Below, piece by piece: positions 24,686 to 32,652 of a stretch of DNA of 64,000 nucleotides. The DNA lies in NCBI GenBank assembly GCA_028291545.1, contig JAQGHR010000164.1, positions 1 to 64,000 of the forward strand. The letters are read 5' to 3'. Both the position numbers and the translations under genes were made by a program. Numbering within the stretch: the stretch's first letter is position 1; every line of letters begins with the position of its first letter. A model generated the notes under the pieces. It was not told where the DNA came from, did not search any database, and saw only the letters and a list, made by a program, of their open reading frames with translations. This DNA is from Planctomycetota bacterium (GTDB lineage Bacteria; Planctomycetota; Planctomycetia; Isosphaerales; Isosphaeraceae).

Positions 24686-27600
24686 CTACCTCACCTTCAC
24701 CGGGTCCTTGGGTCGCTTGATGTCTTTGGGCGGGCTTTTCTTCAACTCGTCCAGGATGATCTCGATCGCCCGGTCAAGCTGCGGGTCCTTGCCCGATTCG
24801 ACATCGGCGGGTGTCTGTTCGACCTCGACATCGGGCGGTACGCCCACATTCTCCACGAGGTATCCCTCGTCGGTGTAGAACGCCAGGTCGGGAGCGGTCA
24901 CCGCGCCGCCATCCATGAGTACCGGAAAGCCAAGGATGCCGACCAGCCCGCCCCAGGTGCGCTTGCCGACGAGCGTGCCGAGCGCAAACTTGCGGAACAT
25001 CCAGGGCAGGAGGTCGCCGCCCGAGCCGGCAGTCTCGTCGATCAGCATCACCTTCGGCCCGAGAATGGCCGCGCCGGGCGTCCGTATATCGGCCCCATAC
25101 CGCATGGCCCAACTGCTCACATATGGGCGGCGAAGCATGTCGATGTAGTAATCCGCCACGCTGCCGCCGCCGTTGAAGCGCTCGTCGACGATGATGGCCT
25201 GCTTGTCGGCCTGCGGGAAGAAGTAGCGCTTGAAGTAGGCATGCCCGAGGTCGGCCGTGTTCGGCACATAGACGTAGGCCGCGCGGCCGCCGGTCCGGTC
25301 GTGGACCTTCTTGAGGTTCCCCTCGACCCAGTCCCGATTTCGCAGGGCCAACTCGTTGGCGATCGGCTCGACCGTGACCGTGCGAGCCCCCTGGCCGTCC
25401 GCGTTCGGTCCGACCCTCAGGGCGACCAATTTGCCGACCTTGTCCTCGAATCGGCTGAAGAGATCTTCATCCGCTTTCAGGTCCTTTCCGTCCACGGCCA
25501 GCAGGAATTCGCCCGCCTTGACATCCACTCCCGGCGCCTTGAGCGGAGCGCGCAGCCTCGGGTCCCAGTTCAGGCCGCCGAACACCTTCGCGATCCGGTA
25601 TCGGCCGTCCCTCACCTCAAAGTCCGCGCCGAGCAGGCCGATGCCGACCGGCTTGGGATCGTACAACCGGTCGCCGCCCGTCAGGTAACTGTGGCCGACC
25701 GCCAGCTCGCTGCACATCATGCGAATCACACGGTTCAGGTCGCCCCGGGTCGCGACATGGGGCAGGAGAGGCTCGTACTTCTTGTAGATTGCATCCCAAT
25801 CATTGCCGTGCATGTTCCGCGCGTAGAAGTAGTCGCGGTTGATCCGCCACGCCTCGCGAAAGATCTGTGCCCACTCGGCCCTCGGGTCGATCTTCACCGA
25901 GATCCCCGCGACGTTCAGTGCCCCGTCGCCGGACTTGAACTTGCCAAGGTCGGTGATGCCAGAGGTCTCGCCCGCGTGGTAAAGGATCTTCTTGTGGTCG
26001 GAGGAGATCGTGAACCCGTCGACGCCCTCGGCGAGGATCTCGCCTTCCAGCTTCTTCATGTCGTAGTGATGAAGCGTGGATTTCGGCTTCGACCCGTCCG
26101 GCGAACCCGCGCCGGGCGGGATCATCTCGGATCGGGTGTAATAGATCTGGCCCTCAGTGCCGACGGCAAGGTTGCCGATCTCGCCGGCCGGGACCGGAAG
26201 CGCGAGGACGCGGTCGGAGAGGCCGTCGAAGTCGATCCGCGTTCGAGGGGTCTGCTCGATGAAACGAACCGTCTGGGTTTTCCCTCCCTCGCCAATCAGC
26301 GTCGGTTCACCACCGGCAACCTTCACAACTTTTCCGTCGGCCTGAGTAATCTCTTGTTCGAGAACCTCCGGCACTTCCACCTTCTCTGTCTGCCCTTCCT
26401 CATCGCTCAGCTTCTTGAGCGGCGATGGCAGATCCTTCTTCAAAACCGCGACATAGATCGAGTGCGTCGCCCTCATGTCCGCGTTCGACTGATCGAACCA
26501 CTGCTTCACGGGGCCGGAGTCGGTCGAGGCGAGGAAATAGAGATATTTCCCGCTTGCGTCGAACCTGGGATCGGACGTCTCAGCGAGGCCATCATTGAGG
26601 CTCTCGGACTTGTCCTTCTCCAGTGAATAAATTCGCAAGGTCTGGAAATAGGCCGAGTTCGTCAGAGTGTACGCGAGCCACCGGGAGTCCGGCGACCAGG
26701 CGAATTTCATGGTGTTGACCGGCCCGTAGACCCGCTCCGAGGCGATCCTCTTGACTGCGCCCGACGTGATATCGACGAGGTAGAGCGTCCGGCCATTGTC
26801 GATATACGCAATCTTTTTCGAGTCCGGCGACCACGTCGCTCGCTCGTAGAAGCCCGACCCGCTCAGCGCGAGCGACTTGGCCTCGCCCGAGCCATCCTGC
26901 GGCCGGACGTGCAAAGTGTATTCACCGCCCTCATCGGAGAAGTACGCGATCGATTTTCCGTCGGGCGACCAGGCCGGTGAGCGTTCGTGGACGCCGGGCG
27001 ACTGAGTGAGGTTGCGGATATCTCCCTTCTTCGCCGGGACGGTGACGACCTCGCCTCGAAACTCGAATGCCGCGCGCTTGCCGGAAGGAGAGATCGCCGC
27101 GTGGCGGATGAACTTCTCGCCGCTCGCCAGCCTCGGCCTCGTCTCGACAAGGTCGGCCGCCACGCCCACGTTGAGCCGCAAGGCCGACTTGGCAGGAGAT
27201 TTTGGGTCGTATATATGGAGATATCCCGCCTGCTCGTAAATGACCTTGTCCGCGCCAGCCGACGCCTCCTCGATCGGGAAGGCGGTGTGATCCGACAATT
27301 TCACGACGGCCTTTCCCCCGCGGTCGAACGAGTAGAGATTGAACTCTCCGTCACGATCGGAGAGGAAATACACCGTCGAGCCGATCCACATCGGATCGGT
27401 GTCGTTGCATCGCCCCTCGGGCTGCGGGACCTGGGCCACGGAGAGATCGTCGAGGTTCATGATCCAGATCCGCGACGTGGTCCCCCCACGATAGTGTTTC
27501 CACTGTCGAAACGGCTCGGAGAGCGGGGTGTACGCCAGGGATTTGCCGTCGGGCGAGAGGGCGCCCTTGAAACCGTTCGGCACCTTCAATCGCGAAGGAG

Positions 27601-28048
27601 AGCCGCCGGCGATGGGGACGGCGTAGAACTGCATGTATCGATTCGAGAACGTCGATCGCGGCGAGGCGAACAGGACGGCTTTCCCGTCGGGCGTCCAGCC
27701 GCGAACGAGGTCGGGGCCCGGATGCCAGGTCAGCCGCTTCGGCGTGCCGCCTTCGGTCGGGACGATGAAGACATCGACATTGCCGTCGTACTGGCCCGTG
27801 AAGGCGATGGTCTTCCCATCGGGCGAGAAATACGGGTTCGTCTCGATGCCCGGGTGGCTGGTCAGCCGCTTCACATCCGAGCCGTCGGGACGCGCTGTCC
27901 ACAGGTCGTCGGCGTACGTGAAGGCGATCCGCTCGGCCGAGATCGTGGGCTGGCCGAGGAACCTCGTGTCGTGGATATCCGGCTCGGCCTGGGCCACGGC
28001 TGCCGAGAGCAGCGCCGTCAGAGCGGTCAAGTAGGCTGTGCGATTCAT
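24686..28048 (-). CDS. tricorn-like S41 protease with beta-propeller domains
   Basis: A 1,120-residue exported peptidase: signal peptide MNRTAYLTALTALLSAAVAQ, then two beta-propeller blocks built of TolB/WD-like repeats ('YFSPDGKTIAFTGQYDGNVD', 'WSPDGKSIAYFSDEGGEYTL', 'AWSPDSRWLAYTLTNSAYFQ'), a PDZ region near 760-850 and a C-terminal S41 domain with 'IIVDERFNGGGSVADYYIDM' and catalytic Ser in 'ETAGSGGDLLPW' near residue 1006. The order matches tricorn protease homologues, which trim oligopeptides. ATG 28048 was chosen for the signal peptide; the frame runs 39 codons further upstream. It lies 129 bases after the WD40 gene, on the same strand. Confidence 0.9.
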   Translation of the reverse strand: MNRTAYLTALTALLSAAVAQAEPDIHDTRFLGQPTISAERIAFTYADDLWTARPDGSDVKRLTSHPGIETNPYFSPDGKTIAFTGQYDGNVDVFIVPTEGGTPKRLTWHPGPDLVRGWTPDGKAVLFASPRSTFSNRYMQFYAVPIAGGSPSRLKVPNGFKGALSPDGKSLAYTPLSEPFRQWKHYRGGTTSRIWIMNLDDLSVAQVPQPEGRCNDTDPMWIGSTVYFLSDRDGEFNLYSFDRGGKAVVKLSDHTAFPIEEASAGADKVIYEQAGYLHIYDPKSPAKSALRLNVGVAADLVETRPRLASGEKFIRHAAISPSGKRAAFEFRGEVVTVPAKKGDIRNLTQSPGVHERSPAWSPDGKSIAYFSDEGGEYTLHVRPQDGSGEAKSLALSGSGFYERATWSPDSKKIAYIDNGRTLYLVDITSGAVKRIASERVYGPVNTMKFAWSPDSRWLAYTLTNSAYFQTLRIYSLEKDKSESLNDGLAETSDPRFDASGKYLYFLASTDSGPVKQWFDQSNADMRATHSIYVAVLKKDLPSPLKKLSDEEGQTEKVEVPEVLEQEITQADGKVVKVAGGEPTLIGEGGKTQTVRFIEQTPRTRIDFDGLSDRVLALPVPAGEIGNLAVGTEGQIYYTRSEMIPPGAGSPDGSKPKSTLHHYDMKKLEGEILAEGVDGFTISSDHKKILYHAGETSGITDLGKFKSGDGALNVAGISVKIDPRAEWAQIFREAWRINRDYFYARNMHGNDWDAIYKKYEPLLPHVATRGDLNRVIRMMCSELAVGHSYLTGGDRLYDPKPVGIGLLGADFEVRDGRYRIAKVFGGLNWDPRLRAPLKAPGVDVKAGEFLLAVDGKDLKADEDLFSRFEDKVGKLVALRVGPNADGQGARTVTVEPIANELALRNRDWVEGNLKKVHDRTGGRAAYVYVPNTADLGHAYFKRYFFPQADKQAIIVDERFNGGGSVADYYIDMLRRPYVSSWAMRYGADIRTPGAAILGPKVMLIDETAGSGGDLLPWMFRKFALGTLVGKRTWGGLVGILGFPVLMDGGAVTAPDLAFYTDEGYLVENVGVPPDVEVEQTPADVESGKDPQLDRAIEIILDELKKSPPKDIKRPKDPVKVR

Positions 28049-28177
28049 GATGGCTCTGCTCGCATCCGGTGAACTTGGGCCGGGCGCACGTCCGCGAGCG
28101 CCGTCCCGCGCCGCGCCTCGGATCGAGACCCGTTTTACCGCATCCGGTGAGGCCACCGCCACCATCTCGCGCCGCGA

Positions 28178-29206
28178 TCAAAGCCACGGCGTCTCGACGA
28201 GGACCACCGTTCCGATCGCGGTGCCCGCGGCCAGGGATCGCCCGGACGGGTGCCAGGCGATCTGGGTGATCTCGTCTTCGAGGTTGAGCTTGCCGAGACG
28301 GTCGCCCCGAATACCGGTCAAGCGCCAGACGCGGAGGCGACCCGAAAGGTCGGCGGTCGCCAGGATCGGACCCGACGATCGGAAAGCGACCGCGGAGATC
28401 TGCGTCTCGCCGGGATCACCGAGAATGGCCGGTTCCGAGCCCTCGGGGCCGCGACCGGAGCAGTCCCACACCGTGGCGGACGGCCCGCCCCCGGTCGCCA
28501 GATACCGGCCCGTGGCGTCCCAGGAAAGCTCGCGGACCTTGGTGCGATAGCCCCACATCATCAGGTCCTTGCCGGTCCTCACGTCCCAGAGATGAACCGT
28601 GGCGTCCTGGTCTCCGGTGGCGATGGTGCGGCCATCACGGCTCCATGCGAGCGCCAGCATCGCGCCCTTCCACGAGAACGAGCGCAGAGGTTCCCTCACC
28701 TCTGGCGACCAGATGGCGAGGCAACCGTAGCTCGCGGAGGCCAGTTCCTTCTGCCCCGGCTTCCAGGCCAGACCGGTGATTGTGCCTGGTTGATCGGGAT
28801 AAGCCTGAACGAGGCCTCCATCGGCGTCCCAGAGGTTGAGCTTGCGGCCCGCGCCCGTGGCGAGGTACGGGCCGACCCGCGACCACGCGACGTGCTCGAC
28901 CCACGCCGAACCCGCCTCGACCGCGAATCGCTCCTGACCCGAGTGCGGCTCCCAGACCCGTGACTTGCCGTCCTGACCTGCGCTGGCGAGGAGTGAACCA
29001 TCACCGTTCCAGGAGATCGTGCAGGTCCCGAACCTGTGGCCCGGGAGTTCTTGCAGGAGAACCCCCGAGCGCGAAAAGATCGAGACCGGACCTTCGATCG
29101 AGGCCACAGCGAGGGTTTCCCCGTCGGGCGACCAGGCCAGGTCGATCGCGTGGCCGGCGACCTCGGCCCGCCAGGATTCGGTCAGGTTCGGATTCAAGCC
29201 AGACAT
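28178..29206 (-). CDS. WD40-repeat protein overlapping cobW
   Basis: A 342-residue seven-bladed WD40 propeller with no signal peptide. Blades include 'DLAWSPDGETLAVASIEG', 'SWNGDGSLLASAGQDGKSRV', 'LAWSRDGRTIATGDQDATVH' followed by LWDVRTG, and 'AWHPSGRSLAAGTAIGTVVL'. Its ATG (29206-29204) lies inside the last codons of the CobW GTPase gene, a 13-base overlap that suggests translational coupling. A cytoplasmic propeller made in fixed ratio with a metal-handling GTPase could be its binding partner; that link is inference. Confidence 0.88.
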   Translation of the reverse strand: MSGLNPNLTESWRAEVAGHAIDLAWSPDGETLAVASIEGPVSIFSRSGVLLQELPGHRFGTCTISWNGDGSLLASAGQDGKSRVWEPHSGQERFAVEAGSAWVEHVAWSRVGPYLATGAGRKLNLWDADGGLVQAYPDQPGTITGLAWKPGQKELASASYGCLAIWSPEVREPLRSFSWKGAMLALAWSRDGRTIATGDQDATVHLWDVRTGKDLMMWGYRTKVRELSWDATGRYLATGGGPSATVWDCSGRGPEGSEPAILGDPGETQISAVAFRSSGPILATADLSGRLRVWRLTGIRGDRLGKLNLEDEITQIAWHPSGRSLAAGTAIGTVVLVETPWL

Positions 29207-30549
29207 GATCGGAAACCTTCGACGAGCGCATCGCGATCGAGGTTCCTCCCGATGAAGATGAGACGATTGTGCCTGGCTTCGCTGCCCCAGGGCCGGTCCG
29301 GACGTCCGTCCATCAGCATGTGAACGCCTTGAAAGACATAACGATCCGGGTCGTCGCGGATCGAGAGAACGCCCTTCATGCGGAAGATGTCCACGCCCTT
29401 TTCCTGGAGCAGCTTGCCCATCCAGGTATTGATTCTCTTGCCATCAAGGTCTCCGACGAGCTCGATGCCGACGGATGTGACCTCCTCGTCGTGCTCGTGG
29501 TCGGGCTTGTACTCGTGCGTGTGCCGTGGCTCGATCGGCCGGCCCTCGGGGTCCTGCAGCGATGCGGAAAATTCGTCGGGATGATGCTCGGTGAACAGGG
29601 CGAAGTGGCCCGGCGATGTGACCTCGAAGGGGAAGGACATCATCCCTCCGTCTTCGAGGCCGAGCGTCATCATCTGCTCGCCGGGCTCCAGATTTCCCCC
29701 AGGGTCGAGCGCCAACGCCTCGCCCGAGAAGGCGAGCACGGCGTCCATCACGGCGGTGTCCCGGGCCAGTTCGGTCGCCTCGGCGAGGGGGAACGCCGCC
29801 ACTCCCATCGAGGGGTCGGGGCCGGGGTTCATCACCCATTGATAGGTGCCGGGCACGAGTGAGTAGACTCCGCCCCACTCGAACGGATATTCCGGCTCCA
29901 TGAACTTCGGATCGACCTCCAGCGCCCGATCCAGATTGAACCCGCCGACATTGAGGATCGCGTCCATGTTCACCAGCGCGTTCGTGGTGCGGTGAAGCTT
30001 CGCCACGGGGTTCATCGACTTGATGCGGCTCTCCAGCTTCGCGAGTTCGTCGGAGCTTACGAGGTCCGTCTTGTTCAGCAGGATCACGTCGGCGAAGGCG
30101 ATCTGCTCCTTCACCTCGTCGGAGTCGTCGATGTGGTTCCAGACGTGTTTCGCATCGACCAGGGTCACGATTCCGTCGAGCCGCAGCTTCGCCTGCATCT
30201 CGTCATCGACGAAAAATGTCTGCGCGACCGGGCCGGGATCGGCCATGCCGGTGGTCTCGATCAGGATGGCGTCGAACTTGTCCCGCCGCTTCATCAGGTT
30301 GCCGAGGATGCGGATCAGGTCGCCCCGCACCGTGCAGCAAATGCACCCGTTGTTCATCTCGAAGATCTCTTCGTCCGCCCGGATCACCAGCTCCTGATCG
30401 ACGCCGACCTCGCCGAACTCGTTCTCGATGACGGCGATCCGCTTGCCGTGCTCGGCGGTGAGGATGTGGTTCAGGAGCGTGGTCTTGCCGGCACCGAGGA
30501 ATCCGGTCAAGACCGTGACCGGGACGCGGGCGTCGGTGGCGATGCTCAT
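29194..30549 (-). CDS. CobW/COG0523 GTPase (putative metallochaperone) with inserted domain
   Basis: A 451-residue G3E-family GTPase of the COG0523 group, which loads or delivers metals such as zinc, cobalt or nickel. P-loop GFLGAGKTT (16-24), metal motif GCICC (68-72), 'ETTGMADPGP' and NKTD (159-162) are intact. The C-terminal CobW_C domain (about 358-451) contains 'WMGKLLQEKGVDIFRMKGVL'. Between the two domains, residues about 218-340 form an extra block starting 'YPFEWGGVYSLVPGTYQW' and ending in a His-rich patch 'RHTHEYKPDHEHDEE' (342-356), making the protein over 100 residues longer than usual. Which metal it serves cannot be told, and no Zur-type box was recognised. Confidence 0.87.
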   Translation of the reverse strand: MSIATDARVPVTVLTGFLGAGKTTLLNHILTAEHGKRIAVIENEFGEVGVDQELVIRADEEIFEMNNGCICCTVRGDLIRILGNLMKRRDKFDAILIETTGMADPGPVAQTFFVDDEMQAKLRLDGIVTLVDAKHVWNHIDDSDEVKEQIAFADVILLNKTDLVSSDELAKLESRIKSMNPVAKLHRTTNALVNMDAILNVGGFNLDRALEVDPKFMEPEYPFEWGGVYSLVPGTYQWVMNPGPDPSMGVAAFPLAEATELARDTAVMDAVLAFSGEALALDPGGNLEPGEQMMTLGLEDGGMMSFPFEVTSPGHFALFTEHHPDEFSASLQDPEGRPIEPRHTHEYKPDHEHDEEVTSVGIELVGDLDGKRINTWMGKLLQEKGVDIFRMKGVLSIRDDPDRYVFQGVHMLMDGRPDRPWGSEARHNRLIFIGRNLDRDALVEGFRSCLA

Positions 30550-30629
30550 CGGGACAGATCCTCGGATTTCCGGTTCGTGAGACAGTCGCGGCCGGGCCCT
30601 TCTGGAGGATCCGGCCGGCGGCGAGACAG

Positions 30630-30638
30630 ATCATAGCA
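30630..30638 (-). promoter_or_regulatory. extended -10 promoter of cobW-WD40 unit
   Basis: On the minus strand TGCTATGAT (30638-30630) is an extended -10 element located just after the SDR stop and about 80 bases before the cobW start. No good -35 box accompanies it. It could give the GTPase/WD40 pair its own transcription separate from the dehydrogenase operon. Confidence 0.4.
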
Positions 30639-30646
30639 CGATCGGC

Positions 30647-31429
30647 TCAAAACTCCCGCGCGTAGCCCGCCGTCCAGCCGCCATCGACGGTCAGGATGTG
30701 CCCGTTCATGTAGCTATTCTCGGGGTCGGCGAGGAAGAGGGCGGCGACCGCAATCTCTCGCGTCTCGCCCGGGCGGCCGAGCGGGATATGGGCCAGCATC
30801 TGGGCGACGGAGGACCGGAACGAACCATCCTCGCCATAAAATAACTTGCGAGTCCCCTCGGTGAGCGTCGAGCCCGGCGCGATCCCATTCACCAGGATGC
30901 CATGCGGGCCGAGTTCCAGGGCCATCGCTTTCGTCAGATTCACGACCCCCGCCTTGGCGGCCACGAAGGCGCACTGGAGCCGCAGGGGGACCAGTCCGGC
31001 GATCGACGCGATGTTGATGATCCGGCCCGATCCCTGGGACTTCATGAGGCTGGCCGACGCGCGACTCACCTCATACAACCCTGTCAGATCGACGGCCAGG
31101 ATGCGATCCCATTCCGAGCGAGGGAACTCGTCGATCGTGACCCGGTGAGCAAGGGTGTTGATCCCGGCATTATTGACCACGATATCGAGGCGACCCAGGG
31201 TCGATTTGATCCAGCCCAGGACGCTCTCAATCTGATTGACCTTGGTCACGTCCATCACTTTGCCGTACGAGCCCGGAACGCGGTCGGAGGCCTCGCGAAC
31301 GCTGGACTCCTCGACATCGGTGAATACCACCGTGCTACCGTTGGCGGCCAGCGCCTCGGCAATCGCCTGGCCGATGCCACGAGCGGCTCCCGTGACGAGG
31401 CTCACCTTGCCCGCGAGATCGCACTGCAT
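30647..31429 (-). CDS. SDR-family protein with Phe replacing the catalytic Tyr
   Basis: A 260-residue classical-SDR fold: cofactor loop 'TGAARGIGQAI' (13-23), 'DVT' (60-62), NNAG (86-89), Ser142 in 'NIASIAG' and Lys159 in 'CAFVAAKAG', ending in the usual 'ILTVDGGWTAGY'. The residue that should be the catalytic Tyr155 is Phe; the codon at 30967-30965 reads TTC. All other parts look intact. Asp38 after beta-2 ('FTDVE') suggests NAD(H). It is the third gene after E1 and E2 of a 2-oxoacid-type dehydrogenase complex, with 12 bases between stop and start. It may be inactive as an ordinary oxidoreductase, may be a binding protein, or may use another proton donor. Confidence 0.88.
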   Translation of the reverse strand: MQCDLAGKVSLVTGAARGIGQAIAEALAANGSTVVFTDVEESSVREASDRVPGSYGKVMDVTKVNQIESVLGWIKSTLGRLDIVVNNAGINTLAHRVTIDEFPRSEWDRILAVDLTGLYEVSRASASLMKSQGSGRIINIASIAGLVPLRLQCAFVAAKAGVVNLTKAMALELGPHGILVNGIAPGSTLTEGTRKLFYGEDGSFRSSVAQMLAHIPLGRPGETREIAVAALFLADPENSYMNGHILTVDGGWTAGYAREF

Positions 31430-31441
31430 GGGTCTTGATCC

Positions 31442-32641
31442 TTATGCCATGAACCACGGCCCGGGGTTCTCGATAAGCTGGCCGAGCCTCTGCAAGAAAC
31501 GCGCGGCGGGTGCGCCGTCCACGAGGCGATGGTCGAACGTCAGGCTCAGGCTCATCCGTTCCCTCGCGACGACTTGATCGCCGAGCATGACCGGTTGCCG
31601 CTGGATCCGCCCCATCCCGAGGATCGCGCACTCCGGTGCATTGAGGATCGGCGTGAACGCCTCAATCCCGAAGGCCCCGAGATTCGTCACGGTGAAGGTC
31701 CCGTCCCGCATCTCCGAGGGTCGCAACGTGTGCGCCCTCGCCCTCGCGATCAGGTCCCGGGATCGTGCGGCCGTCTGGCGAAGGGACAGGTCCGCCGCGT
31801 CGCGGATCACGGGCACGAGCAGACCGGAATCGGTATCAACGGCGATTCCGATGTGGATGGCTTCGTAGATTCGAATCTCGGTCTCGCCCCAGCGCGAGTT
31901 CAGGGCGGGGTATTCCTTGAGTGCGAAGGAACATAGCTTGACGACGAAATCCGTATAGCTCGGCACCTCGCGGCCGTCCGCATCGGTCGCCCGAAACTGC
32001 TGGCGAAGATTGACGAGATTCGTGGCATCGACGGTCGTCGTGAGCGTGACGGGCGCGGCGGAGAGGTGGCTTTCGATCATCCGAGACGCGATCGTGCGGC
32101 GGATCGGGCTGAGCGGGACGGCTCGATACGGAGGGCTCTCGCCGGTTCCGGATTGGGAGGCCGCCAGGATGTCCACCTTGCGGATCCGGCCCGACGAACC
32201 GCTTCCCCGCAGGCGGGACCAGTCCACGCCAAGCTGCTTGGCGATGCGGCGGGCGAGTGGAGAAATGCGCGGCGAGTTCGCGATCGGGATCGGGTGGTCG
32301 TTGCGGATGGCGGGTGTCGGCGCCGGACCATTTTCCCTGATCGGACTCGCCTTCTCGGGCGTCGCGGGGTTCGCGGGGGGTTCGGGCACGTCCTCGGCCG
32401 ACTGGAGCAGGTAACCGACGACGGCGCCGACGGCCACGGTCTCACCGGCCCGGGGGGCAGTCGGAGGGATTTTCAGGATCCCGGCGTCGATCGACTCGAC
32501 GTCCTGCGTGGCCTTCTCGCCTTCGAGGCTGAACAGGGGATCGCCGGCGCGGATGGGGTCGCCGTCGTGCTTGAGCCAGCCGACGAAAACGCCTTCGTCC
32601 ATGTTCCAGCCGAGGCGGGGGATGGTGATTGCGATGGCCAT
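31442..32641 (-). CDS. E2 dihydrolipoyl acyltransferase of 2-oxoacid/acetoin-type dehydrogenase
   Basis: A 399-residue E2 core enzyme. One lipoyl domain with the lipoylated lysine K43 in 'LEGEKATQDVE', a Pro/Ala linker, a peripheral-subunit-binding domain (about 123-158, 'ISPLARRIAKQLGVDWSRLR') and the catalytic domain ending with 'TFDHRLVDGAPAARFL', whose His371 and Asp375-Gly are the catalytic residues. It passes the acyl group made by the neighbouring E1 to CoA. I chose ATG 32641, which starts at the lipoyl domain; a GTG at 32656 overlaps the E1 stop by GTGA and is a real alternative. The acyl substrate (pyruvate, branched-chain acid or acetoin) is not fixed. Confidence 0.9.
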   Translation of the reverse strand: MAIAITIPRLGWNMDEGVFVGWLKHDGDPIRAGDPLFSLEGEKATQDVESIDAGILKIPPTAPRAGETVAVGAVVGYLLQSAEDVPEPPANPATPEKASPIRENGPAPTPAIRNDHPIPIANSPRISPLARRIAKQLGVDWSRLRGSGSSGRIRKVDILAASQSGTGESPPYRAVPLSPIRRTIASRMIESHLSAAPVTLTTTVDATNLVNLRQQFRATDADGREVPSYTDFVVKLCSFALKEYPALNSRWGETEIRIYEAIHIGIAVDTDSGLLVPVIRDAADLSLRQTAARSRDLIARARAHTLRPSEMRDGTFTVTNLGAFGIEAFTPILNAPECAILGMGRIQRQPVMLGDQVVARERMSLSLTFDHRLVDGAPAARFLQRLGQLIENPGPWFMA

Positions 32642-32652
32642 GAGGTTGCGGC

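Noticed and set aside
24608..26626. Plus-strand open frame of 672 codons opposite the tricorn-like gene
   Set aside because: Starts inside the convergent hairpin and mirrors the codons of the real gene.
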